In this document: piece after piece, positions 54,693 through 62,664 of the stretch | Position numbering within the stretch: the stretch's first letter is position 1 | Layout: the number at the start of each line of letters is the position of its first letter | NCBI RefSeq assembly: GCF_000526195.1 | Contig: NZ_JAFP01000001.1 | Location: 1,442,014 to 1,506,013 of the forward strand | Source: Hippea sp. KM1 | GTDB taxonomy: Bacteria; Campylobacterota_A; Desulfurellia; Desulfurellales; Hippeaceae | Direction: 5' to 3' | DNA: 64,000 bases | Notes under the pieces: generated by a model | The model's database searches: none | The model's input: the letters and a program-made list of their open reading frames with translations, nothing else | What the model was told of the DNA's origin: nothing | Program-made: the position numbers and the translations under genes

Positions 54693-55423
54693 GAAAAGCA
54701 TTTATTGTTTTTATACTTACTTTATTTGCGAGAACTGCTTTCTCTTATCAGTTATACTGGTTCTCGTCAGCAGCTATTAAAAAACCATCACAAAAAATAG
54801 CCAAACTATTCAACAAAACCCATAAAGACAAAGTTATATTAATAAACGGCGGGACAGGACAGGTATTGCAGCAGATGATTCTATCAAAGAAGGGTGATAT
54901 ATACACATGCATCGACCCAAAGTTCTTTAAAATAGCCCAAAAAAAGGGTCTGGTTCTGGGGTTCGAAAGATTTATCAGACTAACTCCTGTTATGGGGTTA
55001 TCGCAAAAGGGCAAGCAGAAGATAAAGAACTTTAAGGACCTATTTAAAGACAATATAAAAATAGCGGCAGGCAACCCAAAAACTATGGCTTTGGGTAAAA
55101 CCTATTTTCACATATTAAATAAACTCCCTATTGAGATGGCATCAAAGCTTAAAAGTAATGTGAAAGTTGAGGCCATAAACATCTCTCAAATTATAAATTA
55201 CCTCAAGCAGAATACGGTTGATGCTGGGCTTGTATTCAAATCCACAGCTAAAATAAACGGATTTGATTATGTAGAAATACCTAAAGAATTCAACCAAATA
55301 AAGAAAGGTTATATAGCCAAAATATCCTTTACCAAAAACAAAAAAGCGCAAAATGAGTTGTATAATTTTATACTAAACCATCTCAACATATACACCCAAT
55401 TTGGCTTTGATGTTATACATTAA
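54689..55423 (+). CDS. Periplasmic ModA-like binding protein, copy 2
   Basis: A 244-residue paralogue of the preceding protein, with signal peptide MRKAFIVFILTLFARTAFS and mature start QLYWFSSAAIKKPSQKIAKL. It keeps GGTGQVLQQMILSKKGDIYT and GNPKTMALGKTYFHILNKLP. Differences at the opening (SSAAI for TGAGI) suggest a shifted ligand preference, perhaps W versus Mo. It starts inside the stop of copy 1 (4-base overlap), so both are under the riboswitch. Its TAA overlaps the TAA of convergent cobU within the palindrome TTAA. Confidence 0.82.
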   Translation: MRKAFIVFILTLFARTAFSYQLYWFSSAAIKKPSQKIAKLFNKTHKDKVILINGGTGQVLQQMILSKKGDIYTCIDPKFFKIAQKKGLVLGFERFIRLTPVMGLSQKGKQKIKNFKDLFKDNIKIAAGNPKTMALGKTYFHILNKLPIEMASKLKSNVKVEAINISQIINYLKQNTVDAGLVFKSTAKINGFDYVEIPKEFNQIKKGYIAKISFTKNKKAQNELYNFILNHLNIYTQFGFDVIH

Positions 55424-55917
55424 GGTTTGATATTCAAAGGCTGGCCGCTAACCATAAAAACAAACCTCTCCGACATGGCGGCCACTCTTTGATTCAACTC
55501 ACCAAGCAAGTCCATATACCGCCGTGATAGTGCATTGTCAGGCATAATACCCAAACCCACCTCATTTGAAACAACAATAACATCAAAAGAGGCAGCTTCT
55601 AATGCTTTCAAGAACAGCTCAATCTGATTCTCTTTTTTGTAAAACAACAGGTTTGAGACCCAAACAGTTAGACAATCTATCAAACAGACATCAAAGCCGT
55701 CTGCTTTGTTTAAAACATCGGCCAAATAGACAGGCTCCTCTTTTGTCTTAAAGAGATTACCCCTTTCCCGCTTATGCTTTTCTATTCTTCTTTTCATCTC
55801 ATCGTCAAAGGCTTCAGCCGTTGCAACAAACAATCGATGTTTATAACCCAAAGAGAGCTCCAAAGCGTATCTGCTTTTGCCGGATTTTACACCGCCTGTG
55901 ATCAGGGTTATTGCCAT
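55420..55917 (-). CDS. cobU: Adenosylcobinamide kinase/guanylyltransferase CobU
   Basis: A 165-residue bifunctional enzyme that phosphorylates adenosylcobinamide and then transfers GMP, in the late nucleotide-loop steps of B12 assembly or in corrinoid salvage. P-loop GGVKSGKSRYALEL is at residues 8-21, the second nucleotide block is in DVCLIDCLTVWVSNLL, and VVSNEVGLGIMPDNALSRRY is the family signature. No other cobalamin genes are nearby, and no cobalamin riboswitch was seen upstream. A TTGGAGGTGC ribosome site and a good promoter precede it. It ends in a shared TTAA with the ModA-like gene. Confidence 0.93.
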   Translation of the reverse strand: MAITLITGGVKSGKSRYALELSLGYKHRLFVATAEAFDDEMKRRIEKHKRERGNLFKTKEEPVYLADVLNKADGFDVCLIDCLTVWVSNLLFYKKENQIELFLKALEAASFDVIVVSNEVGLGIMPDNALSRRYMDLLGELNQRVAAMSERFVFMVSGQPLNIKP

Positions 55918-55932
55918 AGCACCTCCAAGTGC

Positions 55933-55960
55933 TTGAATTATATTTTAAAAAACTTAGAAT
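55933..55960 (+). promoter_or_regulatory. Predicted promoter of rlmI, overlapping the cobU promoter
   Basis: TTGAAT (55933-55938), a 16-base spacer and TAGAAT (55955-55960). The start codon used (GTG 55969) is only 9 bases after the -10 box, so the transcript would be leaderless or nearly so. Confidence 0.55.
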
Positions 55961-55965
55961 TACAA
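55937..55965 (-). promoter_or_regulatory. Predicted promoter of cobU, overlapping the rlmI promoter
   Basis: On the minus strand, TTGTAA (55965-55960), a 17-base spacer and consensus TATAAT (55942-55937), 20 bases before the cobU ATG. Its -10 box overlaps the -35 box of the rlmI promoter and vice versa. Confidence 0.7.
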
Positions 55966-55968
55966 GCA

Positions 55969-57108
55969 GTGAAAGAGGTCGCTTTAAACGCTAACGGTTT
56001 TAGAAAGATAAAAAACCGCCTGGTTTGGATATACAACAAAGAGATAGAAAGACTGCCCAACGGTATTGAAAAAGGCCAGATATGCAAGCTAACATACAAA
56101 GGCAACCCTGTTGCTTTGGCCTTTGTTAACCCTTTAAGCAAGATAACAGCAAGGATCTTGAGTTTTGCAAACGAAGATATAAACGGGGATTTTATCAGGC
56201 TTAGAATAGAAAGCGCCATAAAAAGGAGAAGCCATATAAAGAACACAAATTCCCTAAGGCTGTTTCACTCCGATGCTGACGGATTAAGCGGTCTTGTTGT
56301 GGATAGATACGCAGACAACCTCGTTGTATCGTTTGATTCTGCGGGCGTCGACAGGTTAAAAGACAAAATAATCGAAACGCTCGTTGAGCTTATTAAGCCA
56401 AAGGGCATCTATAAAAAAGACAACCCGATAAGGGAAAAAGAGGGGCTTGCAATAGAAAGCCAAACCGTGTATGGACAGATAGATGATGAGTTTATTGTTG
56501 AGGAAAACGGCAGAAGATTCATAACAAACCTCAAGCAATCCCAAAAAAGCGGTTTCTTTTTAGACCAGAGGGATAACAGACTAAAGGTTAGCCAATACAA
56601 GGCAGATAGGGTTTTGGATCTATTTGCCCATTCGGGCGGCTTTGGCATCTATCTAAACCCAGAATTCGTCAAATTCGTTGAGATCTCAGCCGATGCCTGT
56701 CAAAGGATTAAAACCAACTGCTCCCTAAACGGAGTAAAAAATTACCAAATCATAAACGGTGATGTATTTGATTTTTTAAAAAACGAAACAGAGACATACG
56801 ATATGATAATCATCGACCCACCGGCCTTTGCAAAAAACAGACACGCAGTAAAGGGGGCGTTTAAGGGTCTAAAATACCTTATAACAAACAGCCTAAATTT
56901 AGTGAAAGAAAACGGACATATTGCCGTATTTAGTTGCTCAAACTCCATCGGTTTTAAGGAGTTGCTAAATCTGTCTTTATCATCCAGTATCGCCTCAGGC
57001 TGTAAACTCGAGGTTGTGGAATTCCTAAAACAGGCCAAAGACCACCCCTATATACTAAACATCCCATCATCGCTGTATCTAACAGGACTGCTTTTGAAAA
57101 AGACATGA
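55969..57108 (+). CDS. rlmI: 23S rRNA (cytosine) methyltransferase, RlmI family
   Basis: A 379-residue class I SAM-dependent methyltransferase with an N-terminal PUA domain (about 1-75: RKIKNRLVWIYNKEIERLPN). A linker domain contains SLRLFHSDADGLSGLVVDRY. The catalytic domain has the SAM motif VLDLFAHSGGFGIYL near residue 210 and MIIIDPPAFAKNRHAVKGAF. The catalytic Cys is in VFSCSNSIG. RlmI methylates 23S rRNA C1962 in E. coli; the exact target here is inferred. The chosen GTG start matches the family N-terminus but has no ribosome site. It overlaps the hypF ATG by 4 bases. Confidence 0.88.
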   Translation: MKEVALNANGFRKIKNRLVWIYNKEIERLPNGIEKGQICKLTYKGNPVALAFVNPLSKITARILSFANEDINGDFIRLRIESAIKRRSHIKNTNSLRLFHSDADGLSGLVVDRYADNLVVSFDSAGVDRLKDKIIETLVELIKPKGIYKKDNPIREKEGLAIESQTVYGQIDDEFIVEENGRRFITNLKQSQKSGFFLDQRDNRLKVSQYKADRVLDLFAHSGGFGIYLNPEFVKFVEISADACQRIKTNCSLNGVKNYQIINGDVFDFLKNETETYDMIIIDPPAFAKNRHAVKGAFKGLKYLITNSLNLVKENGHIAVFSCSNSIGFKELLNLSLSSSIASGCKLEVVEFLKQAKDHPYILNIPSSLYLTGLLLKKT

Positions 57109-59312
57109 TGAAGGCATTTAAGATAAGAATCGAGGGCATAGTCCAATCGGTGGGCTTTAGGCCTTTCATATACAGGCTGTTTAAAAACTGTTCAGGATGG
57201 GTAAGAAACAACTCCGATTTTGTGGAGATATACTTAGAATGCCCAACCACAAAAGAGAAAATCGAACAACTGATAAAAGCCAACAAGCCGGAAAACGCCA
57301 GAATCGACTCCATCCACACAGAGGAATTTGCAATCACCAAGAGGGCATTTAAGGATTTTTCTATTAAGGAGAGCTCAAGCAATAACACAACACCGTCCAT
57401 ACCACCGGATTTGGGCATATGCGATGAGTGCGCCAAGGAGTTGCTTGATGAGAAAAACAGAAGATTCCTCCACCCCTTCATAAACTGCACCAACTGCGGG
57501 GCAAGGTTTTCTATAATCACAGGCGCCCCGTATGATAGAGAAAAAACCACAATGAAGCATTTTACCATGTGCCAAAGCTGTAAAGAGGAGTATAACTCAC
57601 CACATAACAGGCGATTCCACGCCCAACCCATATGTTGCAACGACTGCGGCCCGGATTACTTCCTCATAAAACAAAAAAGGGTTATAGCAAAAGGGATCGA
57701 GGCGATAAGAAAACTATCGGAGGTTCTATCAGAAGGTGGACTGGCTTTAGTTAAGGGCATCGGCGGATACCACCTATACTGCGATGCTTTGAATGAGAAT
57801 GCTATAGAAAGAATCAAACAGATAAAAAACAGGGAATCAAAACCCTTTGCCGTAATAGCAAGGGACATAGATGTTTTGAACGATTACTGTTTTGTATCCG
57901 ATACAGAGCTAAAGCTAATCAAAAGCCAAACAAGACCTATAGTCCTTTTAAGGCTCAAAAGCGAAAAACTCAAGGCGGCCACAATGGAAAGCCCATACCT
58001 GGGGGCTATGCTGCCGTATGCACCGCTCCATTTATTGATATTTCACTTCTCAAAACTAAAGCTCCTTGTGGCAACAAGCGCAAACTTCACAGAGAAGCCG
58101 CTAATCTATTCGGATAAGGATGCCCTAAACTTCTCAAAGACAGAATATATCCTGACAAACAACCGCAGAATCATACGCCCCCTTGAGGACTCCATAGTAA
58201 AATCTATAAACGATAAAAAGTTGATATATCGATACGCAAGGGGCTTTGCACCGGGGGTCTATCTAAGAAAGACAAAGCCCAATATATTGGCCGTTGGTGG
58301 TGATTTAAAAAACAACATAGCCGTATCACTAAAAGACAAGGTCATTCTATCCCAATACAGCGGTGATTTGGAGGAGTATGAAAACTATTTGAGGTTTAAG
58401 GAAAAAATCGAGGACCTCCTTGGCTTTTTCAAGGTAAAACCCGATATTGTTGCCTGCGACAAACACCCCAATTACCTCTCCTCAATCTATGCAGAGGAAA
58501 ACTTTAAAAACACCATAAAGGTTCAGCACCACAAGGCCCATTTTGCATCGGTTCTATTTGAGCATCAAATTTCAAAGCCGGCCATAGGCGTTGTGTTGGA
58601 TGGAACCGGATTTGGTGATGATGGGGCTATCTGGGGGGGTGAATTCTTTATCTATGATAGCAGAAGCATTGAGAGGGTCGGCCATTTCAGATATATGCCC
58701 TTTGCATTTACCCAGAAAGCCATAAAGGAGCCGTTCAGGCTTGCCATACTGTGGCTGAAACACCTAAATATCAACGACCACCCGTTATTTGAAAAATACA
58801 CCCATATAACAAAAGTCCTCGGTTTTATAGAAAAAACGAAAACCACCTCTGCAGGCAGGCTGTTTGATGTTGCATCGGTGCTTCTTAGCATAAAGGAGAA
58901 AAGCTCATACGAGGCAGAGGCGGCCATAAAACTAAATTATGAGGCGTTCAAATCATCAACACGGGAAAGGTTCAGCTATACCATCAAGGACAATATCGTG
59001 GATTTTTCAGACTCTATTGCCCAGCTTGTGCAGTTAAGTAATAAAAAAAGCCGCTCGGATTTGGCAAGGATGTTCCACAACACCATAATAGAGGGCGTCT
59101 TTGAGAATATCAAAAACATCTCATCCTCATACGGCATAAAGACTACAGCCCTAAGCGGCGGTGTTTTTCAAAACGAGATAATCCTAAAAGGGCTTATAAG
59201 CAGGCTAACCGATAAGGGTTTTGAGGTGCACTTCAACAACACATCACCCATAAACGACGGCGGTATCGCTTTAGGTCAGATATGGCTTGCAAACAACGGT
59301 TTAAATATTTGA
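57105..59312 (+). CDS. hypF: Hydrogenase maturation carbamoyltransferase HypF
   Basis: A 735-residue enzyme that makes the thiocyanate precursor of the CN ligands of [NiFe] hydrogenases from carbamoyl phosphate, with HypE. Domains in order: acylphosphatase (1-88, EGIVQSVGFRPFIYRLF); two zinc fingers (CDECAKELL...CTNCG and CQSCKEE...CCNDCG, about 106-185); YrdC-like (about 195-375, KGIGGYHLYCDAL); and the Kae1-like carbamoyl domain (from about 385, with VQHHKAHFASVLFEH and LDGTGFGDDGAIWGGE). All domains are complete. It overlaps rlmI by 4 bases. hypA and hypB are not in the window. Confidence 0.96.
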   Translation: MMKAFKIRIEGIVQSVGFRPFIYRLFKNCSGWVRNNSDFVEIYLECPTTKEKIEQLIKANKPENARIDSIHTEEFAITKRAFKDFSIKESSSNNTTPSIPPDLGICDECAKELLDEKNRRFLHPFINCTNCGARFSIITGAPYDREKTTMKHFTMCQSCKEEYNSPHNRRFHAQPICCNDCGPDYFLIKQKRVIAKGIEAIRKLSEVLSEGGLALVKGIGGYHLYCDALNENAIERIKQIKNRESKPFAVIARDIDVLNDYCFVSDTELKLIKSQTRPIVLLRLKSEKLKAATMESPYLGAMLPYAPLHLLIFHFSKLKLLVATSANFTEKPLIYSDKDALNFSKTEYILTNNRRIIRPLEDSIVKSINDKKLIYRYARGFAPGVYLRKTKPNILAVGGDLKNNIAVSLKDKVILSQYSGDLEEYENYLRFKEKIEDLLGFFKVKPDIVACDKHPNYLSSIYAEENFKNTIKVQHHKAHFASVLFEHQISKPAIGVVLDGTGFGDDGAIWGGEFFIYDSRSIERVGHFRYMPFAFTQKAIKEPFRLAILWLKHLNINDHPLFEKYTHITKVLGFIEKTKTTSAGRLFDVASVLLSIKEKSSYEAEAAIKLNYEAFKSSTRERFSYTIKDNIVDFSDSIAQLVQLSNKKSRSDLARMFHNTIIEGVFENIKNISSSYGIKTTALSGGVFQNEIILKGLISRLTDKGFEVHFNNTSPINDGGIALGQIWLANNGLNI

Positions 59313-59372
59313 CTGTAAGGGATTATAAGGATAAATTTGCTAAGTGTTGAAAAAACTCAAAGGGGGAGAAGG

Positions 59373-60362
59373 ATGAAAGCCGTTATATGCGATGGATTTG
59401 GCGGAGTGGATGTTTTAAAAATAGCCGATGTGGAAAAACCAAAGCCAAAACCCAACCAGGTTTTAATAAAGGTCATGGCAACATCGGTAAACATGCCAGA
59501 CATAGTACAAAGAAGGGGCAAATACCCGCCACCTCCGGGCGAATCAGAGATATTGGGTTTAGAGGTTGCAGGCGTAATAGAGGAGATAGGCAGCGAGGTT
59601 GAGGGATACAAAAAGGGCGATAGGGTAATGGCTCTGGTCGGTGGCGGTGGATATGCAGAATATGCCACAGCCTATGCAAGCCATTTGATACCTATTCCTG
59701 AATCGATGAGCTTTGAGGAGGCAGCCTGCGTTTGTGAGGCCTATATTACGGCATTCCTCAATGTCTTTATGATAGGCGGCATAAAGGATAACGACTATGT
59801 CCTATACCACGGCGGTGGCGGTGGTGTAAATACCGCAGCCATACAGCTAACAAGGGCACTAACAAACAATGTCAATATCATCGTCACGGCCTCGCCAAGA
59901 AAGATCGATAAGGTCAAAGAATTGGGCGTGGATCTGGTTATAAATTATAAGGAAAACCCCAACTTCTCAGACATCATAAAGGAGTACACCAAGAAACGGG
60001 GCGTTGACATCATTTTAGACCATGTCGGTGCAGCATACTTAGACCAGAACATCAAATCACTGGCATACGAGGGCAGGCTGATAATAATCGGTGTCATAAG
60101 CGGCATAAAGGCAGAGCTGAATTTAGGGCTTTTAATGGTAAAAAGGCAGAAAATAATCGGTTCTGTATTGAGGTCTCGCCCTGTGGAGAATAAGGCAGAG
60201 ATAATAAAGGAGTTCAAGGAGAAAGCCATTCCCAAATTCGCAGACAGAACCATCGTTCCTATCATATACAAGGTCATGCCGCTTGAGGAGGTTGCAGAAG
60301 CCCACCAAATAATGGAAAAGGGCGAGCACTTCGGAAAAATCGTCCTTAAGGTTTCTAACTAA
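59373..60362 (+). CDS. Zinc-independent quinone-oxidoreductase-like dehydrogenase (MDR family)
   Basis: A 329-residue medium-chain dehydrogenase/reductase of the NADPH:quinone reductase type. The GroES-like N-terminal domain begins KAVICDGFGGVDVLKIADVE, and PDIVQRRGKYPPPPGESEI and GLEVAGVIEEIGSEVEGYKK follow. The nucleotide motif is YHGGGGGVNTAAIQLTR near residue 140, a variant of the usual GxxGGVG. Zn-ligand cysteines are lacking. I chose ATG 59373 because of the GGGGGAGAAGG site; an upstream TTG is rejected. It sits between hypF and hypC, odd for a general reductase. Whether it serves hydrogenase assembly is unknown. Confidence 0.9.
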   Translation: MKAVICDGFGGVDVLKIADVEKPKPKPNQVLIKVMATSVNMPDIVQRRGKYPPPPGESEILGLEVAGVIEEIGSEVEGYKKGDRVMALVGGGGYAEYATAYASHLIPIPESMSFEEAACVCEAYITAFLNVFMIGGIKDNDYVLYHGGGGGVNTAAIQLTRALTNNVNIIVTASPRKIDKVKELGVDLVINYKENPNFSDIIKEYTKKRGVDIILDHVGAAYLDQNIKSLAYEGRLIIIGVISGIKAELNLGLLMVKRQKIIGSVLRSRPVENKAEIIKEFKEKAIPKFADRTIVPIIYKVMPLEEVAEAHQIMEKGEHFGKIVLKVSN

Positions 60363-60372
60363 GGGGGAGGTT

Positions 60373-60621
60373 ATGTGTCTTGGAATAGCCATGAAGGTTG
60401 TTGAGATATACGACGGTGGGTTAAACGGCGTGGTTGAGGCAGGCGGTGTTAAGCGCCACTGCTTTTTCCACATGATAGATAACCTGAAGGTCGGGGATTA
60501 TGTTATAGTCCATGCCGGTTGCGCTATAGAAAAGATAGAAGAAAAAGAGGCCCAAGAAAACCTAAAACTCATAGAGCAATGCCTGTTGGGAGACCAGACA
60601 AGTGAGCAAGATAAAACTTGA
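60373..60621 (+). CDS. hypC: Hydrogenase maturation chaperone HypC
   Basis: An 82-residue HypC/HupF protein. It starts MCLGIAMKVVEI with the functional Cys2 that holds the Fe(CN)2CO group together with HypD. HVGVxAG-like VIVHAGCAIEKI is near residue 44. It overlaps the hypD GTG by 20 bases. Strong GGGGGAGG ribosome site. Confidence 0.95.
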   Translation: MCLGIAMKVVEIYDGGLNGVVEAGGVKRHCFFHMIDNLKVGDYVIVHAGCAIEKIEEKEAQENLKLIEQCLLGDQTSEQDKT

Positions 60622-61699
60622 TGTTTATAACGATCCAGAGATTGTAAGAAAGCTCAGCAACTTCATAAAAAAGGAAGCCGCCAAGTTAGAAAAACCCATA
60701 AGGATTATGCACATCTGCGGCACCCACGAAAACTCAATCGTAAGGTTTGGCTTAAGAGACCTACTGCCCAAAAACATCACAGTCATTGCAGGCCCCGGTT
60801 GTCCTGTATGCGTCACAAGCTCAAGGGATATAGATGCCATAATAGAGCTTACCCTAAAGGAGGATATAAAGCTTCTGACATTTGGGGATATGCTAAAGGT
60901 GCCAGGCAGCAGGTTATCGTTTTTTAGGGCTAAATCCATGGGCGCTGACATAGAGATGATTTACAGCATATTTGACGGCATAGAGATAGCCAAAAAATCC
61001 AGCAAACCGTGTATATTCTTCGCCTGCGGCTTTGAAACAACAGCAGCGCCAACAGCAGCAGCCCTAAGGGATTTAGATATACCAAACAACTTCTATATTT
61101 ACAGCGTGCATAAATACACACCAAACGGCGTATATGCCCTGCTTAAAAGCGGTAAGATCTCAATGGATGCGTTGATCCTTCCAGGTCATGCCTCAACCAT
61201 ATCGGGCCTAAAGACCTATGAGAGGTTTGCCGAAGGGTTTGGCTTACCTTCGGTTGCAGCAGGCTTTGAGGCTGCAGACATACTGCTTGCCATAGCCCTG
61301 ATAGTAAAACAGATAAACAACAGAGAGGCAAAGGTGGAAAACGCCTACAACAGGGTCATAGAATACGAAGGCAATAAAAAGGCTCAGAAAGCAATAGATG
61401 AGGTTTTCTATCTTACAAGCTCCATCTGGAGGGGGCTGGGTGAGATAGAAAATAGCGGTTATGAGCTAAAAGACGAATACAAGAGGTTTGATGCAAAAGA
61501 GGAGTTTAACATCACATACACCGACGATTACATAGAACACCAGAAGGGTTGCAAATGCAACGAAATAATCCTGGGCAATCTAACGCCTAAGGACTGCCCC
61601 CTCTTTGGAAAAAGATGCACACCGTATGACCCGATAGGCCCCTGCATGGTCTCAGATGAGGGAACCTGTAAAAACTGGTATGATGGAGGTCTGTTTTGA
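60602..61699 (+). CDS. hypD: Hydrogenase maturation protein HypD
   Basis: A 365-residue Fe-S protein and the scaffold on which CN and CO are attached to iron before transfer to the large subunit. The N-terminal MHICGTHENSIVRFGL and AGPGCPVCVTSSRDIDAII carry the active-site cysteines. FACGFETTAAPTAAALRD and LPGHASTISGL are conserved. The C-terminal four-Cys cluster site is spread over CKCNEIILGNLTPKDCPLFG and the later CTPYDPIGPCMVS. Start is GTG at 60602, overlapping hypC. Its stop overlaps the hypE TTG. Confidence 0.96.
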   Translation: MSKIKLDVYNDPEIVRKLSNFIKKEAAKLEKPIRIMHICGTHENSIVRFGLRDLLPKNITVIAGPGCPVCVTSSRDIDAIIELTLKEDIKLLTFGDMLKVPGSRLSFFRAKSMGADIEMIYSIFDGIEIAKKSSKPCIFFACGFETTAAPTAAALRDLDIPNNFYIYSVHKYTPNGVYALLKSGKISMDALILPGHASTISGLKTYERFAEGFGLPSVAAGFEAADILLAIALIVKQINNREAKVENAYNRVIEYEGNKKAQKAIDEVFYLTSSIWRGLGEIENSGYELKDEYKRFDAKEEFNITYTDDYIEHQKGCKCNEIILGNLTPKDCPLFGKRCTPYDPIGPCMVSDEGTCKNWYDGGLF

Positions 61700-62664
61700 A
61701 CAGAATCGTATCGATAGATCACGGCTCAGGCGGCAAACTTACACTTGAGCTTATAGAGGAGGTATTCAAAGCAGAAAGCGGTCTGGATAGCGCCATACTG
61801 GGCGATATAGCCTTCACCACAGACTCCCACTCCATAAAACCGCTGTTTTTTGAAGGAGGCGATATCGGAAAGCTGTCGGTTGCAGGCACGGTAAACGACC
61901 TTCTCTGTGTTGGGGCAAAGCCGCTATATCTATCAACGGCATTTATCATAGAGGCAGGTTTTGAGATAGAAAAACTCAAAAGGATTGCAGAGTCCATAAG
62001 GAAAGAGGCCGAATCAGCAAGCGCAAAGATAGTCTGCGGTGATACAAAGGTTGTCGAAAACGGTAAGGGCGATGGGGTTTACATCAATACATCGGGCATA
62101 GGCAAAATAATAAGGCCCATAAAGGGAGACAATATAAAAGACGGCGATGTGGTAATCCTAAGCGGCACCATAGGGGAGCACGGCTTTGCAATCCTAAACC
62201 AGAGGGAAAACCTAAATTTGGATGTCAACCTAAAAAGCGATGTATCCCACTTAGCAGACCTTATCCTGCCCCTTATTGAGTCCGATGTGGATGTAAAGTT
62301 CATGAGGGATCCAACACGGGGCGGCCTTGCTATGTGTTTAAACGAGTTATGCTATAAGAGGGACTTCGGCTTTGAGATTGAGGAGTCCTTAATACCGGTA
62401 AGGGAGGATGTCAGGGTAATATCGGAGATTTTGGGCATTGAGCCGTATTATGCTGCAAACGAGGGCAAAATGGTGATAGTTGTATCGGAAAAAAACAAAA
62501 ACAAGGCCCTGGATATATTAAAAAGCAATCCGAAGGGGGCAGATGCAAGCATCATTGGCAGGGTCAGTAAAAAACTGGCCGGCGATGTGGTTTTGAAGAC
62601 GAGGTTTGGCTCATCAAGGCTATTGAAGATGCCCGTCTCGGATAAGATGCCCCGAATCTGTTAG
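61696..62664 (+). CDS. hypE: Hydrogenase maturation protein HypE
   Basis: A 322-residue PurM-like ATPase that dehydrates the carbamoyl group on its C-terminal Cys to thiocyanate. It starts SIDHGSGGKLTLELIEEVF. It contains DSHSIKPLFFEGGDIGKLSV and GDTKVVENGKGDGVYINTSG. It ends MPRIC, the required PRxC tail. The start is a rare TTG (61696) overlapping the hypD stop (TTGA), giving coupled translation. With hypF, C and D this is a near-complete accessory set lacking hypA and hypB. Confidence 0.96.
   Translation: MNRIVSIDHGSGGKLTLELIEEVFKAESGLDSAILGDIAFTTDSHSIKPLFFEGGDIGKLSVAGTVNDLLCVGAKPLYLSTAFIIEAGFEIEKLKRIAESIRKEAESASAKIVCGDTKVVENGKGDGVYINTSGIGKIIRPIKGDNIKDGDVVILSGTIGEHGFAILNQRENLNLDVNLKSDVSHLADLILPLIESDVDVKFMRDPTRGGLAMCLNELCYKRDFGFEIEESLIPVREDVRVISEILGIEPYYAANEGKMVIVVSEKNKNKALDILKSNPKGADASIIGRVSKKLAGDVVLKTRFGSSRLLKMPVSDKMPRIC

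Noticed and set aside
55840-55970. A cobalamin riboswitch upstream of cobU
   Set aside because: The leader is only a few bases long and lacks the B12-box sequence.
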